Assembly (NCBI GenBank): GCA_025454475.1
Contig: JALOOJ010000005.1
Location: 1-48,873 of the forward strand
Direction: 5' to 3'
Length of the DNA: 48,873 nt
Origin: Anaerolineae bacterium
Lineage (GTDB): Bacteria > Chloroflexota > Anaerolineae > B4-G1 > SLSP01
Under the pieces are notes generated by a model. The model saw only the letters and a program-made list of their open reading frames with translations, searched no databases and was not told the DNA's origin. This document shows positions 21,801-29,343 of the stretch, one piece after another. A program made the translations under genes and the position numbers. Position 1 is the first letter of the stretch. Every line of letters begins with the position of its first letter.

Positions 21801-22891
21801 AGCCCTCCCACATGCGGTTGTCGTTGATTACGGAGTTCCTTGAGCACTGCAATCACGGCAGCTTCATCGACAATGACTGCTTGGATGTCTGTAGACTCCG
21901 GCGTGTAGGTGCACCGAGATACTGTGGCCAGAATCCCGCGAAGGCGGGCGCCCGCCTGCAGGTAGTTGCTGAAGAGGGGTGACTCCTGCGCCGTGGCAAG
22001 GTAACGTCGCAACTGGGTTTCGTGCTCTGAGGTCAGCCCGCCTCGCTTGAGCTCAACGAGGACGAGCGCAGCGTTCTGAGGATCCCAATAAGCGAGGTCC
22101 ACGATGTTACGCTCGACGGCTGCCGTGATGAAGAGGTGCTGGCGAGCCAACAGGTCGACGGGATGATCGAACAACAGCGAAGGCGCAACCTGGATAGCGT
22201 CTTCCAGATTCTGCTCGGTATCGACCGCATCGTAGTCCGCGTGCAGGACGCGATGGATCTCGGCGGCGCGTGCCGCGCCGATGCCGCGAACTTGCTGCAG
22301 CTCGTGGACTGTCGCCCGGACGATGCATTCCACGCTCCCGAAGTGCTGCAGAAGATCGCGGGCCGCCACCCGCCCACAGCTGGGCAGCATCTCGACCACG
22401 CGCCGTTCCAGATCGGGCAGATTGACGGCCTTGCGTTTGGGCACGAGTGAGATCTCGGGGATGCCCACCTGGGCGTGGCGCGCCATCATCGCCAGCAAAC
22501 TGGCGGTCTCCTCAGCGTCGGGCGTGGAGACCACGCTCAGCCCATACTCCAGCATCATCGACGAGAGGGCGCCGCGAATAGCCTGTGGATGGAAGCCGGA
22601 AGCTGCGTAGTTGATGGCACCCTCGACCACAACTACCGGAATTTCGAAGTGCTCGCGGAGGTATATGGCGGATGTGAAGAGCGTCTTGTCCTGGATGCCC
22701 AACAGAAAGGTGCGCGCTGTCCGGCGCTCAACGGCGAGTTGCGGACCGAGCACATAACGATCCACGTCGCCCTCGTCCTCCTCTATGGGGACGACATCGA
22801 GCCCCAGCTCCCACAGCCGGACCGACACCGGGCTCGCAGGCTTCGTCGCCCAGATCCGTAGGCGAGTCACCTCACCGGTCATATTGCCCAC
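21797..22891 (-). CDS. ERCC4-like, helix-hairpin-helix and NucS-like nuclease fusion
   Basis: This 364-residue protein has three parts. Residues about 10-135 resemble the XPF/MUS81 ERCC4 nuclease fold: GD (41-42), VERRTARTFLLGIQDKTLF near 54-72 and IPVVVVEG near 84. The catalytic ERKxxxD block reads ERRTART, so its aspartate is lost and this domain is probably inactive. Residues about 158-215 form tandem helix-hairpin-helix motifs (LPSCGRVAARDLLQHFGS and QQVRGIGAARAAEI) that bind DNA backbone. Residues about 225-345 look like the NucS/RecB-type PD-(D/E)xK nuclease: D265, then E280-L-K282 in ALVLVELKRGG and a distal ETQLRRYLA. It should cut branched, mismatched or damaged DNA. The GTG start is 6 bp after the kinase stop; an ATG three codons in is an alternative. 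Archaeal XPF/Hef pairs ERCC4 with HhH and NucS stands alone, so this combination is unusual to me. Confidence 0.78.
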   Translation of the reverse strand: MGNMTGEVTRLRIWATKPASPVSVRLWELGLDVVPIEEDEGDVDRYVLGPQLAVERRTARTFLLGIQDKTLFTSAIYLREHFEIPVVVVEGAINYAASGFHPQAIRGALSSMMLEYGLSVVSTPDAEETASLLAMMARHAQVGIPEISLVPKRKAVNLPDLERRVVEMLPSCGRVAARDLLQHFGSVECIVRATVHELQQVRGIGAARAAEIHRVLHADYDAVDTEQNLEDAIQVAPSLLFDHPVDLLARQHLFITAAVERNIVDLAYWDPQNAALVLVELKRGGLTSEHETQLRRYLATAQESPLFSNYLQAGARLRGILATVSRCTYTPESTDIQAVIVDEAAVIAVLKELRNQRQPHVGGL

Positions 22892-22897
22892 GGCTGC

Positions 22898-23857
22898 CTA
22901 CAGGTCCAGTTCCACAACGGGTTCATCGGCGATGATCCCGGCGCGTTGAGCGCGCCACCACGCCTGCTGCCAGGCTGGTGCATCGGCGCTGCCCCAGCTA
23001 TCGGCAAACACGGTGAAGAGCAACAGCCGCCGGTAGGCAAGAAAGGTGGGGAGCTCCTTCCACCAACGGTCGTCGAGGTGATTCTCCTTTTCGTACCCAC
23101 CTATGAACGCAGTCAGGAACTGCCGGGCGAACGCCTCTCGGCTGGTCATCCGCTCAGTGGGCGTCATCCATAGTGCGTGGAAGAGCGCAATGCCGATGTC
23201 GGTCATGAACCAATGATGCCCACAGACATCGAAGTCGAAGACAACGATCTCGTCCTGGTTGACCATGAAGTTGTAGGGGTGGAGGTCGTTGTGGATCAAG
23301 CCGTAGCTAACCCGATCCTTGGGCAGGGCGGCAAGGTGATCTCGCATGTTTTCCCAGTGCGGCGATACCTCGGCATCGTGACACCAGGCCATCATCGCGG
23401 CGACCTCGTCGTGCCAGTGCATAATGCCTGCACCTCCCGCGTAGCTCTTCGTAAGCGCGTGCATCCGTCCGACTACCTGTCCCCACCTCGCGAAGAGATC
23501 ATCATTCCATTCCTGTGGATTGTCCGTCCGTGGGTGGCGACCAGGCGCCTTGGCCGCCTTTGTTGCGGCAATAACAACGGTGCCCGAGCGGACGATCTCG
23601 ATCATCGCGCCTTGTGGTGAGGGCAGGGGTCTGGCTACGCGCATCCCAGCATCGGCTAGATACTGGGCGAAGGCCAGTTTCTCCAGTGTTGGAGTGGCCC
23701 CAAGCTCGTCGGTCGGCACCAGTTTGAAGATGAACGCCTCGTCGGCATCCTGGCCCTCGTAAACGTCCCCATCCTCGCCGCCGAGGTACTTGAGCCGTGA
23801 AAGGTCAAGCCCAAACCGTGCGGCACCTTCGTCTGACAGCGTCTTGTCGACCTTCAT
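22898..23857 (-). CDS. Aminoglycoside/homoserine-kinase-like small-molecule phosphotransferase
   Basis: This 319-residue protein is of the APH/choline-kinase fold. The catalytic loop reads LIHNDLHPYNFMV (HxDxxxxN) near 195 and the metal-binding DFDVCG lies near 217; an N-lobe lysine in EAFIFKLVP near 45 would contact ATP. Such enzymes phosphorylate hydroxyl groups of small molecules, including antibiotics, homoserine or fructosamines; the substrate cannot be read from sequence. The ATG overlaps the HAD gene stop (ATGA) and the nuclease follows 6 bp later, so it is an internal member of the operon. Pairing with a phosphatase and a hydrolase may indicate processing of one small molecule. Confidence 0.85.
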   Translation of the reverse strand: MKVDKTLSDEGAARFGLDLSRLKYLGGEDGDVYEGQDADEAFIFKLVPTDELGATPTLEKLAFAQYLADAGMRVARPLPSPQGAMIEIVRSGTVVIAATKAAKAPGRHPRTDNPQEWNDDLFARWGQVVGRMHALTKSYAGGAGIMHWHDEVAAMMAWCHDAEVSPHWENMRDHLAALPKDRVSYGLIHNDLHPYNFMVNQDEIVVFDFDVCGHHWFMTDIGIALFHALWMTPTERMTSREAFARQFLTAFIGGYEKENHLDDRWWKELPTFLAYRRLLLFTVFADSWGSADAPAWQQAWWRAQRAGIIADEPVVELDL

Positions 23858-24567
23858 GCTTCGCTCCCATCGCCACCCGTCACGATCGGCAACAGCTCCA
23901 GGAGGCTTCTGATCTCGTAGCGCACGTCGACCTTGGGGTCGCGTGGTAGGCCTGCCGGGTTGACCCAGCAGGCGTCGATGCCGTAGCGGTTCGCCCCGCG
24001 GATATCGGAAGTCAGACTGTCGCCGATCATCAGGACCTCGCTTCGGAGCGGGTTCCCCATACGGCTGAAGATGACCTCGAAGATGCCTGGATCCGGCTTC
24101 GCCACGCCCTCCTCCTCAGAGATGACCACAGCCGCGAAGTAGGCGTCCAGGCCGGAATACGCCAACCGTGCCCGCTGAACTCTGGTCAGCCCGTTGGTGA
24201 TTAGGGCCAGGTGGGCCTTGCCGGCCAGCGCGTTCAGAACCGTCAAGGCGTCGGGAAGCAGGTCGACACAGGTGCCCAGGATCGTCAGATAGGCGTCCCC
24301 CATCAGCACTGGATCAGGGGTCGGCTCGGACAGCCCCAGTGCATCGAGGAGGAAGGTAAAGCGATCCGTTTTGATGCGGTCAGGGGTGGTCAATCCTTGC
24401 TCGAAGTCGCGCCAGAGCTGCCCATTAACCTGTTGATAGGTTGCTAACACCTCCGGGCCGAACGCCACGCCGAACTGTGCGAGCGTGGCGCTGAGCGCCT
24501 GTTGCTCAGCAGCTTCATAGTCGAAGAGCGTGCCGTCCGCGTCAAAAAGCAGCCAACGATAAGTCAT
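23854..24567 (-). CDS. HAD-family nucleotidase, YjjG-like
   Basis: This 237-residue HAD hydrolase has motif I LLFDADGTLFDYE near residue 6, motif II LITNG near 119, lysine in GVAKPDPGIF near 155 and motif IV MIGDSLTSDI near 177. Overall order and length match the YjjG/YfnB group, which dephosphorylates noncanonical pyrimidine nucleotides such as 5-halo-dUMP. A role in cleaning damaged nucleotides would suit the DNA-repair neighbours but is inference. The ATG lies inside the 3' end of the alpha/beta-hydrolase gene (26-bp overlap) and follows AAGGAGA. Its own stop overlaps the kinase start by 4 bp. Confidence 0.87.
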   Translation of the reverse strand: MTYRWLLFDADGTLFDYEAAEQQALSATLAQFGVAFGPEVLATYQQVNGQLWRDFEQGLTTPDRIKTDRFTFLLDALGLSEPTPDPVLMGDAYLTILGTCVDLLPDALTVLNALAGKAHLALITNGLTRVQRARLAYSGLDAYFAAVVISEEEGVAKPDPGIFEVIFSRMGNPLRSEVLMIGDSLTSDIRGANRYGIDACWVNPAGLPRDPKVDVRYEIRSLLELLPIVTGGDGSEA

Positions 24568-25492
24568 CGATGTGAGTTCTCCTTGAGGAGTGATCAGGGA
24601 CTGGGGCTGGAGATTGGGATCCGGACAGCCCTGGCGACAGGAAACCGACGAGGAGCGGGTTGACCAGGTCCGGACGCTCGAGGTGTGGGACGTGACCTAC
24701 ACCTTCGATGGCATGGAAGTCGGCATTCGGCATAAGAACCCGGACACGCTCGCTCAAGGCAAAAGGCACCGTGCGATCCTCCCGTCCCCAAATCAGGAGC
24801 ACCCGGCGCTCCTGTCGGCCCACGCGGGCGTAGGCATCAGCCATCGAGCCAAGCGGGCCATACCGGATGGTCGAGAGCAGCGCGCGCAGAAACCCCGGAT
24901 ATTGCATCTGGGCCAGGTACGGGTCACGAAAGCGCTCCATCGCCTCAGCCATCGGTCCTGGTCTGTAGAAATCATTTTTCAGCCCCGACACGAGCATATG
25001 CTTGCCGATCGTCGCCATCACCACTTCGCCCAGCAGCGGGATGCGCAGCAGGCCGAGCTTCGAAGACGAGGGTAGCGGAAGGCCAGCAGGATCGATCAGC
25101 GCCAGGCTGCGGACGAGAGTCGGGTGTCGATCTGCAACGCCCGCCGCGATCGCGCCGCCCATCGAGAGGCCCACGAGCCCAACTGCGGGCGCCAGTTCTA
25201 GTGTGGCCACTAGCTCCACCAACTGGCGGTCAAACCGCGCAAGGTCATACCGTCCGTGGGGACGGTCGGAATACCCGCGCCCAAAGAGATCATAGCGCAA
25301 GACGCTGAATCCGGCCTCCGCCAGCGCGGCGAAGGTCGGGTCCCAGATGAAAGCCGGGACCGAGAACCCGTGGATGAGCACGACGGGCGGGCCGGATTCC
25401 GGCCCGGCTATCTCGTAATGGGTGACCCCTTCTGAGAGCCGGACGAACGCGCCGGCAATGGTCCTTCGAACTTGATCGGTCAGGGACGGCAC
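24542..25492 (-). CDS. Alpha/beta hydrolase
   Basis: This 316-residue hydrolase has an oxyanion region LIHGFSVPAFIWD near 39, nucleophile elbow GLSMGGA near 107, acid in IWGREDRTVP near 231 and histidine in GVGHVPHLERP near 258. It belongs to the MhpC-like esterase/C-C hydrolase type; the substrate is unknown. It is the first gene of the operon running to the crosslink glycosylase. The last 30 or so residues after FLSPG are low in complexity (SGSQSPAPVPDHSSRR). They coincide with half of a family A repeat, so the natural C-terminus was probably near residue 285 and the repeat extended it over the HAD start codon. Confidence 0.88.
   Translation of the reverse strand: MPSLTDQVRRTIAGAFVRLSEGVTHYEIAGPESGPPVVLIHGFSVPAFIWDPTFAALAEAGFSVLRYDLFGRGYSDRPHGRYDLARFDRQLVELVATLELAPAVGLVGLSMGGAIAAGVADRHPTLVRSLALIDPAGLPLPSSSKLGLLRIPLLGEVVMATIGKHMLVSGLKNDFYRPGPMAEAMERFRDPYLAQMQYPGFLRALLSTIRYGPLGSMADAYARVGRQERRVLLIWGREDRTVPFALSERVRVLMPNADFHAIEGVGHVPHLERPDLVNPLLVGFLSPGLSGSQSPAPVPDHSSRRTHIDDLSLAAF
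24589..24640. repeat. Family A half-repeat inside a gene 3' end
   Basis: GAGTGATCAGGGACTGGGGC and GATTGGGATCCGGACAG match the left half and centre of family A (compare GATCAGTGATTAGGGATTGG near 41673). It lies within the alpha/beta-hydrolase frame and next to the HAD start. Confidence 0.5.
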
Positions 25493-25515
25493 TTAGCCCT
25501 CCTACTTCGCAAGAG

Positions 25516-25546
25516 CCATCCGGGTTGCTTCGGGCATCCCGGATGG
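25516..25546 (-). terminator. Hairpin before the hydrolase operon
   Basis: CCATCCGGG and CCCGGATGG form a perfect 9-bp stem with a 13-base loop, between the radical SAM stop and the hydrolase start. There is no T-tract, so it may be a weak or Rho-assisted terminator for the upstream transcript. Confidence 0.45.
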
Positions 25547-25557
25547 TGGACGCGGAG

Positions 25558-26361
25558 CTAGTAAGCCTGCACCGGGAAGCCGATGCGTCGCGCGGCGACC
25601 TCTGCCAGCTGGCGTAGGCGAAATGTCGGGACACGCTGCACCGCCACGCTCGGAACGGGATAATCGGTGCTGTAGATCTGTACCTGCGCGGGCCTCAACT
25701 CAGCCAGAACCGCCAGCCATGCCTCAAGAGCATCCCCTGCGGCGTTGGTCACCGAACCGTCGACAAACGCAGTCTGGACCACGAAGTTCGGAACTTGGCG
25801 CATAGCACTGATGACTTGGGCGAAGTCGACCCCTTGCGCGGGGCGGTTGATCCGCCCGAAGGTCACTACGTCGCCCGCGTCCAGTTTTAGGATCGGGGTA
25901 TCGATGGTCTGCAGGCACGCCCGAATCTCGGGCCTGGTGATCGTCGTCGCGTTTGAGAACAGCGACACCTTTGCATTCCGGCAGAACCGATCTCGCAACC
26001 GGCACACTTCGAAGACGATGTCCCGGAAGTAGGGATGCAGCGTCGGCTCCCCATTTCCTGAGAACGTGATGCTGTGTACAGCGTCGTGCGACCGTAGCGA
26101 GGCCTCCACCGCCCTGACCACTTCGCCAAGATTAGGGAAGTCGGCTTCTCGCGTCGCTAGCGCTTCCGGCTCGATCTCCTTGACGTCTGTTGCCCCATAG
26201 TGGCAATAAATGCAGTTGAACGAGCAGACCTTGTGTCGCGAGGGCAGGAGGTTCACGCCCAGCGATCTCCCCAGCCGACGAGACACAATCGGCCCGTACA
26301 CGATTGTCGTCTCCAGGTGGAGCGGACGAGACGTAGCTGACCTTGGCTCTGCGGTCATCAC
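25558..26361 (-). CDS. Radical SAM protein
   Basis: This 267-residue radical SAM enzyme has the 4Fe-4S-binding triad C46, C50, C53 in VCSFNCIYCHYG. A GGE-like block SFSGNGEPTL (here TFSGNGEPTL near 102) and the strand motif ILKLDAGD near 155 follow. The ending QIYSTDYPVPSVAV is typical of the Fe-S oxidoreductase group formerly called UPF0026. Members are annotated only generally and the reaction here is unknown. A GTG start (26361) and an ATG (26358) are adjacent and both lie just after the upstream gene's TGA, so the two genes are coupled. It is cytoplasmic and oxygen-sensitive by nature of its cluster. Confidence 0.87.
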   Translation of the reverse strand: MMTAEPRSATSRPLHLETTIVYGPIVSRRLGRSLGVNLLPSRHKVCSFNCIYCHYGATDVKEIEPEALATREADFPNLGEVVRAVEASLRSHDAVHSITFSGNGEPTLHPYFRDIVFEVCRLRDRFCRNAKVSLFSNATTITRPEIRACLQTIDTPILKLDAGDVVTFGRINRPAQGVDFAQVISAMRQVPNFVVQTAFVDGSVTNAAGDALEAWLAVLAELRPAQVQIYSTDYPVPSVAVQRVPTFRLRQLAEVAARRIGFPVQAY

Positions 26362-27666
26362 TCAGGCATCGACCGCCTGCGTCGAGGCCAACTGCTGATC
26401 CATCCACGTACGGATACTGACACCCGCCGCGCCAGCCTGCGCCAGCAGATCCTTGTGACGTTGTCCCCATCGGTAGAGGCTTGCCGGAGGTTCCAGCACA
26501 ACCTTGTACCAGAGGCACGCGGCAAGCCATCGTTTCACCGGCGCAGGGTCGCCCAAACAAGCATAGACGCGCAGGATCTCGTTCCTGGGATCAAAGCCCA
26601 GATCGGCGTGACCCAGGTCCAGCAGCAGGAACTGCATTGGGATCTCACGCAGCCACGCGTCGAGCCCCAGAGCGTAGCCGAAGAAGAGCCTTCCCAGGCG
26701 CGTGCTCTCGGCGTTCGGCTGGCGCGTGGGGATGTCCCACGTCAGCGTGCCAATGCCGTGAATCCAGCGCTCGATGCGGCGGAGCATCGCGTGATGGCAG
26801 TCCGACAGCTCAGCGATGCAGTCTGCGACATGACAGCTCACCGTGTAAAGCACACGCTTCTGAGGGTCCGCGATGGCGTCCAGCCGCTCGCGGTATTCGC
26901 GGCGGTAGTTGGGTACGATCTTAGGAATCCCGGCTAACGCCGCGATGCGCGCGTCCAGCGCCTTCCCCGGTCCTCCCTCGTCAAAGCAGGTGTGAAGGAC
27001 ATCCTCAGGGACCGGATTGTGCCCGGCGAAATACTCAAAGGGCAGCAGCATTCTCTCCAGCATCAGCCGCTGCACCTCAGACAGGCCCTCGCGGGGCCCC
27101 AGCCAGTCGTAAGCCCGCTCTACGAAACCGCGCGCATAAGGATATTGCGCCAGGAAGGCCACCTGCGGCTGACCGTCAAGATAGCCGCGGAGCACCGTCT
27201 CGATGGCGCGCAGGGCCTCGGTCTGCCTAGGCTGCGTGGTGCGCGTGCTCCGGCTCATCCAGCACCCCGCGTGGAACGCCGACGAGGGCAGCTTGCCGGT
27301 GCCGATCGCGGTCAGCAACTCGTCGATCGTCACCGGCACCCCGTTGTCGCAGCCGACCAGGCTGCCGATCTGCACTCGGATCTCGCGGACACCGTAGTCC
27401 AGAGGGCCAAGCCCGGCCTGCATCGCGTTGATCACGCGGATCTCATCGTCCCATGTGTTCTCGGTCGTCCTATCGAATCCCCAGAGCGACCAGCGACGGG
27501 CGACGTGGCCGTCTTCGTCGGCGAAGAGCGCGGTGTAGGGTCCGAGCGCATCGACGACATCCAGGCTGGTTCCGCCCGTGTAGACCGCCTCGAACCCGGG
27601 TGTGACGAGGTCATAGGGCACCAACACCCCTGGGTCAGGTCTTGCTTCAGTCACAAGCGACTCCAT
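26362..27666 (-). CDS. Protein of unknown function
   Basis: I do not recognise this 434-residue protein. It has no signal peptide and no membrane segments. It looks mixed alpha/beta at the N-terminus (VTPGFEAVYTGGTSLDVVDA, then YTALFADEDGHVARRWSLWG) and largely helical later, with HHAMLRRIERWIHGIGTL and WLAACLWYKVVLEPPASLY. Two cysteine-bearing spots (GAGCW-like HAGCWMS near 160; SCHVADCIAELSDCHH near 300) could bind metal but show no classic motif. The ATG at 27666 is preferred over one at 27744 because the extra 26 residues are Arg-rich and uncharacteristic. It overlaps or abuts the radical SAM gene, which suggests a common pathway. Confidence 0.65.
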   Translation of the reverse strand: MESLVTEARPDPGVLVPYDLVTPGFEAVYTGGTSLDVVDALGPYTALFADEDGHVARRWSLWGFDRTTENTWDDEIRVINAMQAGLGPLDYGVREIRVQIGSLVGCDNGVPVTIDELLTAIGTGKLPSSAFHAGCWMSRSTRTTQPRQTEALRAIETVLRGYLDGQPQVAFLAQYPYARGFVERAYDWLGPREGLSEVQRLMLERMLLPFEYFAGHNPVPEDVLHTCFDEGGPGKALDARIAALAGIPKIVPNYRREYRERLDAIADPQKRVLYTVSCHVADCIAELSDCHHAMLRRIERWIHGIGTLTWDIPTRQPNAESTRLGRLFFGYALGLDAWLREIPMQFLLLDLGHADLGFDPRNEILRVYACLGDPAPVKRWLAACLWYKVVLEPPASLYRWGQRHKDLLAQAGAAGVSIRTWMDQQLASTQAVDA

Positions 27667-27774
27667 CGTCGATCGGACACGCCAAGCCCTCGCCGACAGC
27701 GGTAGAAGCCGCGGGCGCACGTCTCGCCGCCTGCCGCAGGCCACGCTGTTTGGCGCACGCGGCGTGCCGCGCGT

Positions 27775-28221
27775 CTACATCACAACAGGGATGTAGATCG
27801 ACATTTCCGCGCTGAGATTGAACTTCTCGTCGTAGTACTCGAACTCCGGCCCGCCGGCGTGCTTGTAGCCCGACTGCGGGAGCCAAGTCTCGTATATCTG
27901 GCCGTAGGTCTCATGTAGCGTGGGCAGCGTGGTGGGCAAGACCGCATAGGTCTGCGCAGGAATCGCCCAGGAGGTCATACCCTCCGGGATGTGGTCGGTG
28001 GCGCTGACTTCGTACCCGGCGACATAGTCAAACTCCCCCGTGGCTTCGTCGTAGTTTCCCATAACACCATAGGCAACACGCTCATTTACCTTCGCCGGAA
28101 TCTCGTGAGCACGCGGCATGAAGACATCCCAAAGCGCGGGAATCTGGTTGGCCTCATTTCTGCCCCGGTACTTCATACCAACAACCACAAATGCATCCCT
28201 CTTCCGGATCTCCGCTTCCAT
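27775..28221 (-). CDS. GyrI-like / AraC effector-binding domain protein
   Basis: This 148-residue stand-alone ligand-binding domain of the GyrI-like superfamily has an N-terminal strand EIRKRDAFVVVGMKYRG, the central YGVMGNYDEATGEFDYVAGYEV, then MTSWAIPAQTYAVLP and the C-terminal EFEYYDEKFN and MSIYIPV. Such domains bind small hydrophobic or cationic drugs and usually sense them; no DNA-binding domain is fused here. The ATG at 28221 follows AAGGAGG, so an in-frame ATG at 28263 is rejected. The gene lies 16 bp after a BtrH-like gene in the same direction. The 108 bp between it and the next gene hold only a GC-rich palindromic stretch. Confidence 0.85.
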   Translation of the reverse strand: MEAEIRKRDAFVVVGMKYRGRNEANQIPALWDVFMPRAHEIPAKVNERVAYGVMGNYDEATGEFDYVAGYEVSATDHIPEGMTSWAIPAQTYAVLPTTLPTLHETYGQIYETWLPQSGYKHAGGPEFEYYDEKFNLSAEMSIYIPVVM

Positions 28222-28237
28222 CGCAGTGCCTCCTTGT

Positions 28238-29230
28238 CTACCTGATGACATCCAGTGTCGCACGGATACCCTGGATCCCTCTCAAATAGCTGTCGCGCGC
28301 CAGGCTCAACAGCCGGTGAACTTCCTCGACCGCATCAGGACCCAGCACCATTGCTGCCCCCCAGCTGAGATAAGGCTCGCAGGCATCCAACGCGTCCGCC
28401 TCCGCAACGAAGGCATCGGCAGCCTGCAACAGCGAATCACACGCCTCGGGATACTTCGTCGATAACTCCTGCAGAAACCCGGCCGCGGCACGGTGGGTGC
28501 TTCGGTAGATGCCATAGCAGTACCGGCTGCCCATCGACGCCGCGCTCTTGGGATCGGCCTTCAGGTCTTTCACCCAGCGATCATAGCACTGGATGCCCTC
28601 GAGGAATACCCATTCGCCAGTTGGTGAAGGGATTTCCTTGTGCGTGTCGGCGTGCCTCACTGCCTCCTCCAGTGCGGCGATCTCAGCCGCACGGGCATCG
28701 AAGGTACCGGTCTTCTCGCCGATCAGGATCGCCCCGAACGCCGGGCAGAGCTCAACTGCCCTCGTCATCCGCATCTGGTCGGCTGCGGCATAGGCGTCAA
28801 GGCCGGCATAGGAGCCGCGACCAAAGAACTGGTGCTCAGTGTCGTCGAATCCGGCGACGACATCCCACTCGGCGTTTGTGAACGCATGCCACACCAAGAC
28901 GGGCCGTCCGGCGCGGATCTCGTCCTTGACCCGAGCCACGACTTTCGCTCCCTCTGCCGAGAGGTCGATACCCTGGGCATCGAGGGGCAGAGGATCGATC
29001 TCATAGCCGAGTAGCCTGGGAAGTGCTTGGGTGTCCATAGCTGCAGTACAGGTCGGCGCGCAGGGACAGATACCGCCGATGCGGAACGCTGCACCGGAAA
29101 TGCCTTGCAGATAGGCCGGGGAGTAGGGCTCTCCGCGAAATGATAGCGCCACCCGCACACCCTCAAACAGAGCTTCCATAACGCGGTAGCGGTCAACGTC
29201 TTCGAGCAGAACGCGATCCCGGTTTCCCAT
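28238..29230 (-). CDS. BtrH-like (C39-type fold) protein
   Basis: This is about 330 residues. The N-terminal half has SPAYLQGISGAAFRIGGICP and, further on, PVLVWHAFTNAEWDVVAGFD and HQFFGRGSYAG, a layout like BtrH/C39-type cysteine-peptidase folds found in acyl-transfer and amidase-like proteins. The C-terminal half is helical (LLQAADAFVAEADALDACEPYL). The assignment rests on pattern resemblance only. I prefer the ATG at 29230 over the GTG at 29254, because AGAAGGG sits at a suitable distance. The gene precedes the GyrI-like protein by 16 bp and probably shares its transcript. No signal peptide is present. Confidence 0.6.
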   Translation of the reverse strand: MGNRDRVLLEDVDRYRVMEALFEGVRVALSFRGEPYSPAYLQGISGAAFRIGGICPCAPTCTAAMDTQALPRLLGYEIDPLPLDAQGIDLSAEGAKVVARVKDEIRAGRPVLVWHAFTNAEWDVVAGFDDTEHQFFGRGSYAGLDAYAAADQMRMTRAVELCPAFGAILIGEKTGTFDARAAEIAALEEAVRHADTHKEIPSPTGEWVFLEGIQCYDRWVKDLKADPKSAASMGSRYCYGIYRSTHRAAAGFLQELSTKYPEACDSLLQAADAFVAEADALDACEPYLSWGAAMVLGPDAVEEVHRLLSLARDSYLRGIQGIRATLDVIR

Positions 29231-29311
29231 CACACCCTTCTTCTCCCTCGTCACTCACCACACTAGGTTTATGATAGGGCATATACCTGCCAGAATGCGT
29301 CATATTGGAGT

Positions 29312-29343
29312 GGAGTCAATAGGATCTTTGTTCTATTGACTCC
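29312..29343 (-). terminator. Hairpin spanning the GH29-like gene stop codon
   Basis: GGAGTCAATAG and CTATTGACTCC form a perfect 11-bp stem around a 10-base loop. The TGA stop of the GH29-like gene is inside the right arm. There is no T-tract. Confidence 0.5.
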
